Shown here: positions 36,925 to 48,195 of the stretch, piece after piece
Position numbering within the stretch: position 1 is the stretch's first letter
Layout: the number at the start of each line of letters is the position of its first letter
NCBI GenBank assembly: GCA_000827495.1
Contig: KN817680.1
Coordinates: 1 to 64,000 of the forward strand
Source of the DNA: Hypholoma sublateritium FD-334 SS-4
Lineage: Eukaryota; Basidiomycota; Agaricomycetes; Agaricales; Strophariaceae
Direction of reading: 5' to 3'
DNA length: 64,000 bases
Translations under genes and position numbers: made by a program
The notes under the pieces: model-generated
Told to the model about the DNA's origin: nothing
Database searches by the model: none
Seen by the model: only the letters and a program-made list of their open reading frames with translations

Positions 36925-38237
36925 TTACATGAGTTTCATCCGACCCGTAGGCAGTCGGTATATAGGCAATGTAAAATATTGGCGACTGTCTCCCCAACGA
37001 TTTTCCTCGTCGGCAGCCGCAACATCCACATCACTCCAAGTGACTTCCAAACCAATGCCGCCAAGGTGTAGTCCAGATATATAAGTATATATATCATAGA
37101 AGAATGCATCTAGGATAGTCTCAGCAACATGATTGTGGTCAAAACTACGACGCTTACTGGTTGCTCCTAAGCCATTGAAAAAGCTGAAAACAGCATCTTC
37201 ATTTGAAAGAAGATCAGGCAAATGCTCAAAGAATTGCCGTAGATCGCTGTAATCTTCCGAGAATGTGTCCGTATAGATTACGTCGAATCCGCCATAGCCT
37301 AAGAGATCAGTACTTTCGATAAAATCTTGCCACCGCCCCTCAAGAATCCGGACGCCTTGCTTTTCATACCATCCTTGTGCACGCATGAACGCCAACACAT
37401 CTGGATGGGCTTCTATGATAACATGGTCTGTCGGTGCAGAAGGAAGGCTCTGGAAAAGGCTATCTATCTAAGAAACGGTATCAGAAAGGCGAAGCATGAA
37501 ATGCTGCAAAGAAGACTCACTATTCCCAATCCAAACCCGACATTAAGGACCTTGAGATTTAATGCGCTCGGATGTGCATCACATAATTTGTGAACCGTTT
37601 CGTCCATTATAATCTTTTCCCAGCCCATCATTACGCCGACTTCCTCATCGTCCACTTCGAGCATACAAATGTTCTGCCCGTATTGGTCCACAACATATTT
37701 CAATTTTGAGCGGAGAAATACATCTATGGAGCCAGATGCTGTTTCATCGTCCGCCCGGAGGATTAGTGTCGAATCGTTGAGTGGCCGCTTCTCAAGTAGA
37801 CCGAGAAGAAGTTCTATGGTAGCTCAGCAATTGGCAGAAGTTGAGATCACTTAGGTCTCGGATGCACCTGAGCGAATGCCTGCGTCTCGAATTAAATTGT
37901 ATATGGCTTCATTATTGAAGGACAGAGCGATGTCTCCAGCAGTGATCTTCAAGTAATCGACTAGACGCGATTTAAGTGTAACTGAAGGTATAAATAGAGG
38001 ATTAAACTAACCAGTATTCCAAATAGCTCCTTTTTCAATCAAAAGTTTTGCGAGGTCAAAATTTTGCATGTAAGCAGCAGCATGCAATGGTGATATGCCC
38101 TCAGTTTGATTTTGATACCAAACTGGCGCTCCTGCATCCAATGCAACTGAGATCGATGCCAAGGACTCGTTACTGAGGATCTTTTGTATGAGGGTTTCAC
38201 CGAGCTCGATCGCGATATCGCCAACATCATGTTGCAT
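36925..38237 (-). CDS. rmt2: Protein arginine N5-methyltransferase Rmt2
   Basis: The ATG at 38237 begins MQHDVGDIAIELGETLIQ. A longer frame upstream has no ATG. The N-terminus has an ankyrin-like repeat (GISPLHAAAYMQNFDLAKLL). After introns come LKYVVDQYGQNICMLEVDDE, the SAM-binding motif LNVGFGLGIV, HVIIEAHPDVLAFM, ILEGRWQDFI and YDGF-type GGFDVIYTDTFSEDY. The tail GLEVTWSDVDVAAADEENRW ends at the TAA at 36925. Rmt2 is the fungal/plant type IV enzyme that methylates the delta nitrogen of arginine, in yeast on ribosomal protein L12. Ankyrin-plus-methyltransferase architecture and motif order fit well. It shares a 255-base promoter region with the divergent PRKRIP1-like gene. Confidence 0.9.
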
Positions 38238-38492
38238 CTTCCAGAAACCGGGACTGTCCGTATGGCAAGGAGAATGGTTATATACGCTCAAAACAAAAGA
38301 AAGGACAAAGAAGTTCGAGTCAAATTATCAAAGTTAAGTATCGCACTAATCAAACAAAATTGTGGTCCGGATATTGATGATCGGAATTTGCCGAATGGCA
38401 TAAATGGGTAAACTGGCATAGAGGAAACCGCTTTACTTTACCAGCGTACTTTTAACCAACTGTTAACACCACTTCCGCTTTGACTTCTAAGA
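38238..38492. promoter_or_regulatory. Bidirectional promoter of rmt2 and the PRKRIP1-like gene
   Basis: Only 255 bases separate two divergent start codons, so both promoters must lie or overlap here. No TATA box or named operator stands out. Confidence 0.5.
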
Positions 38493-39212
38493 ATGAATGC
38501 TTCAAGTGCAACTCCTTCTACATCAACAGGGCCCGTAAATCGACATGCATTGACCGCTGTCGAGAAACAGCGATCTCAGCTAGAGAGACTTCTAAAAGAT
38601 CCGCTCAAGCCTGCGTACATCCCCGCTCCTCCCAAGGAGAAAACACTGCGGCCGGCTCGCGAGATGATGAAAAATGTGCAGGGATCAAGCGCAGGTGCAG
38701 GAAGTGGTGAATTTCATGTTTACAAAGCAAGTAGAAGAAGAGAATACGAGCGGTTAAAACTGCTGGAAGAGGAGGCAACCAAAGTACGTCGTGCCTCCTC
38801 TGCACTATTCCCTCAAGTCTAAACTGTATCGTAGGAAACCGATGAGGCAGAGTTCGAGCGCAAACGACGCGGGATGGAGGAGACCGCGGATGCTAAGACT
38901 GCCAGGAATCGAGCAAAGCGGCAGAAAAAGAAGGGGCGCTATAAAGGCAAAAGCGATGACAGCGAAGTCGCAAAGGATGGTAGTCAGCGGTTGAATGCCG
39001 ACCTGCCTATCAAGAAAAGGCGTCTAGTGAATGAGGAAGAATTGGTATTCAGGAAACCTGGAGAAGGGAGTGACGATGACGAATCTCACAATGAAAGAGG
39101 CCATTTAGAAACTCGTGACGATGTTCCGCTCTTGAATCGCTCAGGTATACAAGATGCTGAAACTCCAGTTTTTGTGCAAACTAGCCGAATAATTATTGTG
39201 GAGGAAGATTAG
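38493..39212 (+). CDS. PRKRIP1-like (DUF1168) nuclear protein
   Basis: Two exons (38493-38783 and 38835-39212) joined by a 51-base intron at a codon boundary encode 222 residues. The conserved core reads HALTAVEKQRSQLERLLKDP, GAGSGEFHVYKASRRREYER and, in exon 2, a long basic helix (KTARNRAKRQKKKGRYKGK). This is the pattern of the PRKR-interacting protein 1 family, which in animals binds double-stranded RNA and is found in late-stage spliceosomes. The C-terminal third is acidic and variable. A spliceosomal role here is inferred from the family. Confidence 0.8.
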
Positions 39213-39500
39213 TATTACAGTCTTCATAGCTTCCATTTGGTCAGAAACCGGCGTGAGCCAATAGTAGTGTATCTGCATATCGTACCGTTGAAAATCTCAA
39301 GAAGTTCAGTATTGTATTTAACAATTCATATTACATATGTACCAATATCACTGTGGTTATCGGTACTTGACAATGATGAATTGACCCTGTGCCTAGCTAG
39401 ATTTGAGTCCAGTGAACGAGTTAGTTCCCGGGCTGCACTTCTAGATCTGGACATTCGCTTCTGATTCCGGTGCCACCTAGGCAAAATCTTGAACACGGTT

Positions 39501-40430
39501 CTAAATTGGCAACGCCTCTACGTCTGCCAATGTCATGTACTTTTTTAAATTTTCCCCTCGAAGGTCGGCAACCTGAAGGCACGACGTCACCATTTGTATC
39601 CAATTATCAAGTCTAGAGTACCTACCTCCTCGTCGAGATGATGAAATAGAACCTCTCGAAAGTCATCAAGACAAGCCTTCATTTCCACCGGCGAATATGT
39701 TGACGGGGCCTCTTTCCACTTGGCAACCAGCTTGTTGAGGGCCTCAAGACCTGTGCACCAAGAAGTAATCAGTATGTGAGTAAGTAAAACTGTGAAGAAT
39801 GATAGCACCGTCATGTATGCCTCGATGCGATGCAATATGTTCTCCATCTTCATTATTTCCGAACTTGGGCATGAACTTGGCCAAAGATGGAAAAACGTAG
39901 CGTTCTTCGATTGTATGGTGCATCGTCAAATCTTAACGTGTCATGTCAAGCACTGCTACATTACATCCAAGACTGGCAACAGGGGGAACATACGATGGTT
40001 CATTGTTTTAGCTGTTTCAAGATATCGAGCAAGAGATAGACCGCGGGCGGCAAATGAGCCATCTGCGAGCTAAATTGAACATTAGTTTTGGGTTCAAAAG
40101 GATAAGAAACATTAACAGAATGGATGTCAACTACCTCATAAAGTGTGTTGACTAGACGACCAATCATTAGTCGGAGCGTTGGATATCTTCTAGAGCTTTA
40201 GAAACTCAGAGAATGTATATATGTACTGACAATCTTGTTTGAACCATTCATGAAACGCGCTCATCTTCTCGCTCATCTGGTGAGCAAACGTTATCAGTAG
40301 TTATATGAAATTTACAGAAACATGAAGGACTCACCCGGTTCCATTTTCTTTCCTCGCGAGCGGCTTCGAAGCTTGAAAGTGTGGTTTGAGACGATCCTTC
40401 GGTTGAGATAGGCGCCGTGCTGGAAGACAT
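39501..40430 (-). CDS. Hemerythrin (HHE) domain protein
   Basis: The ATG at 40430 begins MSSSTAPISTEGSSQTTLSS. Five or six small exons follow. The four-helix iron-binding pattern is seen in order: KMSAFHEWFKQD, DLTMHHTIEERYVFPSLAKF (HxxxE), GEHIASHRGIHDGLEALNK and VLFHHLDEE (HxxxxE/D). The last exon VADLRGENLKKYMTLADVEA ends at the TAG at 39501. Hemerythrin-domain proteins bind a di-iron centre and sense or carry oxygen, nitric oxide or iron. This cytosolic fungal type is common in basidiomycetes, but its substrate is unknown. All expected ligands are present and the frame is open. It is convergent with the PRKRIP1-like gene. Confidence 0.85.
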
Positions 40431-42868
40431 TGTTCTGTATCTTAGCAAAGAAGGCAACGAAGAAGCGAAGAAGCTATGGGGATGGTGGCAGTGTCCTGAC
40501 CGCAGATATCTTGGGAAAGGCGGTCGAAAGACATACATGAGATCATGCCAACCGTAGTGACAAAACTCTTATCCGTGAACTTAAATCTAAAAATAGATAG
40601 ATTGGAATCCAAATAATCGCTCATAAAATATAACAAGTGCACTGGCATGTGTCCCCCAAAACGACTATGTATCTAACATGAATGAGCAGTTCAAGTTACC
40701 TTGTTTGACATTACCTTGCTTGACAAGGTTTGTTGCGGGTTCGTAATTCGTGCCTAGCTTTTCCCCGAGGTTTCGCCTTCAATAAATCTCACTTTCCACT
40801 CCTCTGTGATGATCAAGCAGGGTTTATGCCGCTAGTGATGACTTTCCTTAACGGTTTAGAACTTCAAACGGTGTTCTAAACGTTTCTACCCCCGACATAT
40901 CCCGCTTTTGAAAAGTAGGAAAATCGTCTAGAAATCAAGGGGGTTCAAAGACCTTAAATAAGACCTGAGGTCGACTTAATATTTAAGGCCAGGACCAAGG
41001 ACCCTCCCTCCCTCATAAGCCATTACATAACCATCAATTTCTATATATAGTAGTTGCGATCAGATGCCATCACCTCAGCCGCTTGCTCGNATGCCCAGCA
41101 CCATCGGAAATGCACGTCTTGCATGTCCATCCCTTCAGGAGTGAACAGTGAACACAGAGCTTTCTCTGTAAAATTNTCATTTGATCATCTTCAATCACTT
41201 TTGCCAAGTCTCTGCAGAGATTTGAAACATCCTGAGTCTTAGGTATATGGCTTGCTTTTAATTGACATTCTATATGTACTAACTTGCATGCTATTGACCT
41301 ATTTGTATCATTTTAACAGAGGCTTTAAGTATCACATACTGTAGTTGACAAGCAGTAGTGAGTAGATGGCACTTGGATGGCACAGGGATAACATAGTGCT
41401 TGGCAGAGCTTGCAATTTTGCAGGCTGCGCGTCTAGATTAAGTACATGCGCAGATGTCACGTGTATGATCTTATTCCATCCGAGGTCACTAGTTCAATCC
41501 CCAATGTGCTCAAACATTGTTCAAATAGGTTTCACAGCACTAACAGGGTATGTAATACCATGTGGTGCATGTATATACCATGACTGAGCCTTGGAAATAC
41601 CATTTTGTCATAAAAGCAGGCAAATATCCATATATATTAAGTACATATAAGAAAAAAATTAGCGGCCTGGCGGCCGACCCTTGGACTACCCTCTGGTATC
41701 CGATTGAGTTCTTCGAACCCCCTTGCTAGAAATCCTTAACGCTTTGCCGGAGCTTGGCCGGAGCTGCAACATTTTAAGATTACCTGATCATTTATAAGGC
41801 AACATAGTTGATAAGATTGAGATAAGATTTGCTTTCTACGGCTCCTGCCGCCTTTCCTGTGGCCTTTCTTCACAAATTCCTCCAGGAATATCTTGCTTAG
41901 AGTCTACTGAATAATCAAGGTTGTAATCCATGGTACTTATTATGGCCTGGACTGGCATAATCAAAGGAGTTAGCTTCAGGGAATTATTACCATGCTCAAT
42001 TTCGATCAACGACAGGGTAATAAAAATTCCACAACTCGTGCGCGCGAGGTGGTGGAGTCTGGACATTTGACAAAATATAATAAACATTTTTCTTCGGATG
42101 AGCTAATTTTCAGTGGGCAGCACGGAGGTTGTCAATGTCGCCGCCTGTCGGTTCGGGTCGGCGGAGTCTCAAAAACCGTTTAGAAGAGGCTTTGAAGACG
42201 AATTTGCAAGTAGAAAGGGGGGGGAGGGGTCTTTCTTGATGTCGATTTAGAAAGAGGTCTGAACTGGTGAGCGGAGTTGAAACGCTCATGCATTTTGATG
42301 GCGTGGCTGCTGGCATCTCGGCTTCCTGTTTAGAAATAGGAAACAAGAACTAGAAACGTGCTAAATCGTTAAGGAAAGTCAGGCGGCAATTCCTCTAGTG
42401 AAGTTGGTGTTTTGTCCTTTTTATGACCTTCATAAACACTGCGCGTTAGCAAAAACACGCAGCTTGCGCATGGCTATGTATGTAAATCAAATGTAAATAC
42501 TAATTATACATAAGCCGATCGGCGTAATGTGCGGCTTACTACATCTATGTACATAGCCACAATATTTTAAAATAAGTATACCCAAAGTACTCTGTATATC
42601 TACATAGCCTCCTAAAAATTCCTCGAATGTATTTTAACCCCCAATTCGGAGCAGAATGTTGCTTGGAAGTTGGCTAGTTGAAATCTTACTTAGCTATCAT
42701 GGCAAGTGCTGGTTGAGTGCTGGCCCGGCTTTAATTGATTCGCCTCAGGCGTAAAGTGATGTCCTATAAATAAACAGAATGTGCCGATGGGGAGACTCCG
42801 ATCAACCTTCTCATTGCACTGCGTTTTCCCTTTCCCCGACCCCTCTCACCCCACCCTGTACATTCACC
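40431..42868. other. Gene-poor, AT-rich region with likely repeat DNA
   Basis: No gene is supported over about 2.4 kb. Two isolated N bases (41090 and 41176) suggest a collapsed repeat. The short minus-strand frames near 41836-42346 have no splice or family support. Other pieces look like decayed transposable-element sequence, but I cannot define ends. The last 100 bases are the CT-rich promoter/leader of the next gene, with a TATAAATA at 42766. Confidence 0.4.
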
Positions 42869-44993
42869 ATGGTTAACTGCCCTTCCGACAATAGCCCCGC
42901 TATAGACCAGTCCTCATTCTGGAGCTCGGGCTCACTCCACTGGGATGCACACCGCGTGGGTTGGGCGATTGCAGGAGCTTGCACAGCTGCGGTTTGTTTT
43001 CTTCTTCTCGTACGATTTTAAACCCTAACTGCTTTGTTTCTCAGACCCTTCTCATATCAGGAATAAATGTTCTTCTTCACTGTCGGTATGTACTGTCTTT
43101 TGGCCAGACAGCATCAATTGACTTGGACTGATGCCCCGCACATAGAAACTACACTAATCCCCGACACCAACGTCAAATGTACAGCCCTATAATTCAGTAT
43201 ATCTACCGCGCCGCTCATTTTATTTCGTAGAATCAGGATTTTATACATGCCTCCTGTATATGCTGTGATCTCATTCTTTTCCTACCGGTTCTTCCGAGAT
43301 TACACATATTATTCCTTTATCGAAGTGGGTGCGTCTCTTTTATTCTGACAAATGTCTGAATCACTTCTAATAATTCTATCAAGTCTACGAGGTGCGATAT
43401 TTTTCTGACTTTCCAGGCCCATTATTGCAACATAAAAGCAGGCAATCACTCTGAGCGCTTTTATGTAATTTCATTGTCTTGAACGTCGTGGAATGAAGCT
43501 AACACGAAATTTCTAGCCTTCTTCTAATTGAATTTGTTGCGGACGCAACCAAGAACCAAAGTAATATGTTTGAGAAGAAGGACAAAAGAAAACTAATGTT
43601 CCCGGTGGGTGTAGTGCGGATTATTGGTGTATCTTTATTCTTATTGGAGTTTCAAGTTCTGTTGCTGGAGATATCGACCTACAAAGGTTCGCTCACATCG
43701 ACCTTCACTGTTAAAGTGGGACTCACGAGATTTCTATAGCCTTATTTCATATATGCTGTCAAGGTCGGGCAGGTATCATTTTTTTGAATATGTAAGCTTG
43801 TTGACACATGCCTCTTGCAAACAAACAGTGGTCTGTTCTCCAGTATGTTATTATCAGGCCAGGTGCTCTATGTTTTGAACATTTGGATTACGGTATCTGA
43901 TTATTTTCTGCAGCCGTATCAATTGTGGGCATCATTTGCCAGGCTTTGAATATTCTCTGTGAATCTCAAGGCTTCAACGTGCACTTTGCAAATGTGTATT
44001 TGGAAGCGATCGACTTTGTTAGCATTAGGTATAGTGCGTGCATTTGAATACTCGAGGACTATCATCACCCAATTACTATCAGCGTTGCATTGTATGGACT
44101 CCTCATATTCTACGGCCTTACCAGAGAAGAGCTTCAAGGGAAACGACCTTTGGCCAAATTTCTTTGCATAAAACTCATCGTTATGGCCACGTTTTATCAA
44201 TCGTTCATTGTATGTCACTCACCCTATCATCTCCTGATCAAGTACCCATATTAGCTTCATAGTTCTCCGCCTTGGAAGGTAGGGTGATAAAAGGTAGGAG
44301 ACATTTTCATATAGCACCAACAACTCAATCATAGCCTTGACTGCCAAACCTCTTCTATAGCCACGGAATTTTGGACAGAATCTAATATCGCTGACGGCTT
44401 GAACGCCCTCACAATCTGCATTGAGGTACCATAAACTTATCATTGGTTCACGGCAGGCGGCTATATATTTACTTTATTTTCAGATGATTCTGTTTTCCGT
44501 GTTCATGATGTGGGCGTATCCTTACACGGAATACAAAAGGCCTACCGGGACAGCGCCAACAGGAATCGGCAAGCCATTGTGGGATAGGTAGGAGTACCAA
44601 AAACTCTGAAAGGAAGCACTAAACCCATATGTTCTACTGTCTGGCTAGCATCAATTATTGTAAGTTCAAATTTCATTACTAACATATCTGAGCGGGGCTG
44701 AATTTGATTAACCGTCATAGCCGACTTTGTTGCGGAGATTGCCTCTTCTGCCCTGTATTTTATACACCGCAAAAGCTATTACGCGAGCATGAGCACTCGC
44801 CGTAATTCGCCTCGATCCCGCACTACCCTTGGGACTGCGTTCAACGTAGAGGGTGGGAATGACATCCACTCCAAGGACGACGCACCATCCCCGTAAGTCA
44901 ATGCAACATTTGAGGGCTGACTCACGCTGAGTGACTTATGGTAGTCGTGACTCTGCCGAAGGCATTCCTCTATCTACCCACGTCCATGCTTGA
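42869..44993 (+). CDS. TMEM184 / organic solute transporter Ost-alpha family (DUF300) membrane protein
   Basis: The ATG at 42869 begins MVNCPSDNSPAIDQSSFW. Many short exons encode a seven-helix protein: HRVGWAIAGACTAAV (TM1), NYTNPRHQRQMYSPIIQY, RILYMPPVYAVISFFSYRFF, FPFCCWRYRP, YVIIRPAVSIVGIICQALN, ESQGFNVHFANVYLEAIDFV and IALYGLLIFYGLTREELQGK. LAKFLCIKLIVMATFYQSFI, FSALEGRVIK + ATEFWTESNIADGLNALTI and MILFSVFMMWAYPYTEYKRP follow. These are diagnostic of the TMEM184/Ost-alpha family. The Ser/Arg-rich tail ends at the TGA at 44991. Family members sit in plasma or vacuolar membranes; the fungal transport substrate is unknown. All junctions tested keep the frame. Confidence 0.88.
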
Positions 44994-45169
44994 TAAAGTA
45001 AGTAGGGCACTTGTCAAAATGATGTGACATATACATCAGGAAATTAAGGAGGTTCTTATCTATTAATATGAACACTCGAAATGCATTGTGGATGATTGTC
45101 GACGCTACGAGGAAGTGGACATATTTTAGATCAATTCACAACACCAGACATGCGTAGATAGTGGTAGGT

Positions 45170-46090
45170 CCGATTAATAACCCAGACGTGATTTTGCGAG
45201 TTCGTTATAATGATGTTGCACTGCCATGGAATTGATATCACCTCCTGTATGATGATGGAGCGGCTGCAGTATTCTCATTAATTGTCTGCAAGGCATCGGG
45301 TTTTCGGAGGTTTACAACACCGTTGTAAAATTGAGTTCAGTTCATAACACCAGAATGGTTGTAGGTCCGGTTAACAGAACTGATGTTTTCCTTCCGTATG
45401 ACGACAGAGCCGCTGTAAGATTCTCATCAGCTATCTACAGGATGTCGGAAGCTCGGAAGCTCACAATGCACTGGCTATCAAATACGGACGTCATGAGTCT
45501 GTTATAATAATACTGCATTAACACGGAATTTACGCCGACCATCTCAATCGACGACAGAACCGCTACTATGCTATACAGTTGATGCTTTCCTTCCGGGCAA
45601 CGACAGAACTGCTTTAGGATTCTCATTAACTGTCTACAGGATATCAGAGGCTGGGAGACTCACAATACGCAGCAAACTGAGAGACTACCGTATGGGTCTG
45701 TCATAATAATGCTGCATCACCATGGAGTTCCCATTGTCCTTATAGAGTAGAAGATTTCCTTCCGTATGATGACGGAGCCGCTGTAGGGTTCTCGTCGACT
45801 ATACACAATATATCGGAGGCTCGGGGGCTCACAATGTGCTGCAAATTGAGAGGCTATTAAAGGGGTGTTGTGAGTTTGTCATAATAATGCTGAATCCCAC
45901 AGAATTCATGCCGTCCTTTTGAATCGACAACAGAACTGTTGACAGATTTTATAACCCGCATCCCACCTCCGTATGACAATGAAGCAACTGCAGTGCTCTT
46001 ATCAATTGTCTGCGAAATAATGGATTCACCGGAATCCATATAAATTGCGGCGAACTGAGTAGTAATTTGAGCTCGATGTAATGTTGCTTG
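45170..46090 (-). repeat. Diverged tandem repeats of about 180-300 bases, formerly coding-like
   Basis: At least four imperfect copies are seen. Landmarks recurring in order are TTATAATAATRCTGCAT-like (near 45205, 45505, 45702 and 45880), CCTTCCGTATGAYGACRGAGCCGCTGTA-like (near 45240, 45390, 45585 and 45760), and a GGAGGCTC..CTCACAATG phrase. On the minus strand the copies read alike, as in MQHYYD or MQYYYNR. A repeat-containing protein gene may therefore have existed, now broken by stops. No flanking gene continues into it. Confidence 0.6.
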
Positions 46091-47187
46091 CGGATCGCAC
46101 CGAAAAGAAAAGAAAATCAATGTATTACAAACTGTACATGCTGCTACTACACGACGACGGGAGCTAAAATATTGATGGGGCTCTCATAAGTGCTCGCATT
46201 TCCACCCCGATCCTCTGCCTGAGCAGCCTTTCTGTCCAAACTGACTCGGGAGAGATCGTCGCCTTCTCCCATTCCGGGCCAGTGCTAGGCCACTATCTCA
46301 AGGGCGCTAGTAACACAGGGTGCGAGCATCAAGAGCGCACCCTGCGCAGCAATGCTAAGGATGTTACGAGGCGGCGCTCGGTCGACGCACGAGACGGGCG
46401 GAGCCTGTGCAAAGGGTAGAGCGAAGTCTTGAGTGCAGCAGATGGGTTAGGGACGCACCGAAGCCCTTGTCCCTTTTCTTCGGCGAGACCCGCAGCGAGC
46501 TATGGACCGCGCTGCGTCTGCATACGGAGACAAGTGGCGTGCGCAAGGGCAGAGGCGCGCGGTGTATGTGTGCTCATGAGTTAGCCACTGCCCTCATCTG
46601 CTGGCCGCGATGGTTCAAAACGCGGGGTAGCACGGGAGCGGGAAGATACCAAAACCACTTCCAATGCCATAGAGGTGGCGCGAACCTGAGAAAAATTCAG
46701 GCTCCAAAGAGTGGTTGAAAGACTCACCCCCCATAAGCGCTAGATTGAGCAAGAGGAAGCAATGCAAGCATTCCCCACATCAGTGCTCACAGAGGATTGG
46801 GACATCAACGATCAATCAAGTCTTGCCTACCGGCGCATTGGGCTTTGATCGTCGTTGGCAAGGTTGTAAGGTGAACCTCTATCAGCCCCAGTTCAATGCG
46901 AAACACTATCGTGCAGCGTCAGGTAGCCTGTCATGAAGTACTTTAGTTGACTTGCCTAGTTTGCTAGAGGGCTTGAGGGGGGAGGTGTCGATGTATATGA
47001 GCTGGGTGTTGTCAAATTCGGAGGGAGTGGGCAAGGGGAGACGATTGCGGCGGGACTATGTAGGCATAATTGGGACAGAAATTGAGGAGGGCGGTCATGC
47101 TTATATACCTACATACCTGTGGAGCTTCTCCACCTTTGCACACCCTAAACAGTAGTGAATGACTCACTGGCAAGTCGGCCTCCCAAG
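46091..47187. other. Intergenic, includes a stable hairpin
   Basis: GC-rich from about 46200 to 46560, otherwise mixed. A perfect 9-base inverted repeat (CAGGGTGCG/CGCACCCTG, loop of 11) lies at 46316-46344. The plus-strand open frames 46407-46718 and 46952-47155 have no recognisable content or splice support. Confidence 0.4.
46316..46344. repeat. 9-base perfect hairpin
   Basis: CAGGGTGCG, an 11-base loop, then CGCACCCTG. There is no T-run, and its function is unknown. Confidence 0.6.
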
Positions 47188-47644
47188 CTAATCGCCGACT
47201 GCTCCACAGTACGCCATGGCGCCTCTGGATCTGTTTAGATAATAGGAGAAAGCGAGGTATAGAGTGGTGCAATGTAAAGACTGCGGCGACAGTGAGCGCA
47301 TTTTCTCATCTTCAACGAGCGCGCTGATGTCTGATGGCACAGATGTTTTGGCCCATGCCCGGTATGCCTGAGCCGCGGCATCGTTAAATTTTTCCTCGTC
47401 GGATTTCCCAGATATCATGAGGATGCGCGAAGACTCGAGCGCATTCTGGCCTGAGGCAGCCCATAATCTAGTCAGAAGTCAGAACAAACGCGTAGCGAGT
47501 GCTAGAAAGCGAAGGTTCAGCGGAGCTTTCGATCATAGCGTCTCGTTTTGGCATTACACAATATTAGCCTAAGAAAGACGGAACCAATGGAACGCACTCT
47601 GTTGCCAATGCTGTGGTCACCGTATCGACACCTTGGGAGGCCAT
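47188..47644 (-). CDS. Hypothetical protein, two exons
   Basis: The ATG at 47644 starts MASQGVDTVTTALATE. A GTGCGT donor and an acceptor near 47470 join it in frame to LWAASGQNALESSRILMISG, then KSDEEKFNDAAAQAYRAWAK and DISALVEDEKMRSLSPQ. The frame ends at the TAG at 47188. The predicted protein is about 110 residues and largely helical, with no signal peptide or membrane segment. The last 30 residues look less coding-like, and a further intron could replace them. No family recognised. The upstream 47645-48195 holds its promoter and the 3' flank of the next gene. Confidence 0.45.
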
Positions 47645-48195
47645 CGCAAGATCTGACTCCGGTTGAGAGGTTTGTTTTTTGCCCCGCACGTCGAGTCAGT
47701 GACGTGCGGCGAAGACCCTAGACGTTGTTTAACAAGGAACAAAGACGAGTACACTCTGAGAAGACCGAGAGTCGAGACCGTCATGTGACTATTTAACGGT
47801 GACAACCAGGCTGCTGCGTATCCCTTGGGACTCTCTCCTGCATAAGTTGGCATTAAACACATACATAGATACTAGAATGAGTGGTATACAAGTAGTAGCA
47901 CAGCTGGTAAGTAGTCAATCAGAGGCGAGTAGTTGAACAGAGGCGAGTAATCAGACAATAGGTTGACAACAGGGTACGGATGCTTGAAAATGACACAAAA
48001 ACATTTACAGTCGATTCTGGGACTTACAACAGACAAAGAAAGATGAAAGAAAAAAAATGTGTCGTCGAGTTGATATGGATGCAGACAGTTGCATGGCATC
48101 AGCAAGGCGCATACTCTGTAAACTGCAGCAGCACTCACAGTCTACTTTGAAGTCGTCTGACTCCAACTAATGCGCACTTGTCAGAAATCATTTGG

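Noticed and set aside
41395..41520. tRNA-like phrase (AGTTCAATCCCC preceded by possible stems)
   Set aside because: I could not fold a full cloverleaf with a 7-base acceptor stem and an anticodon loop.
40640..42780. Possible LTR or MITE ends in the gene-poor stretch
   Set aside because: No pair of direct or inverted repeats with target duplications could be found by eye.
46407..46718. 103-residue plus-strand open frame
   Set aside because: No coding-like composition, no splice context and no family resemblance.
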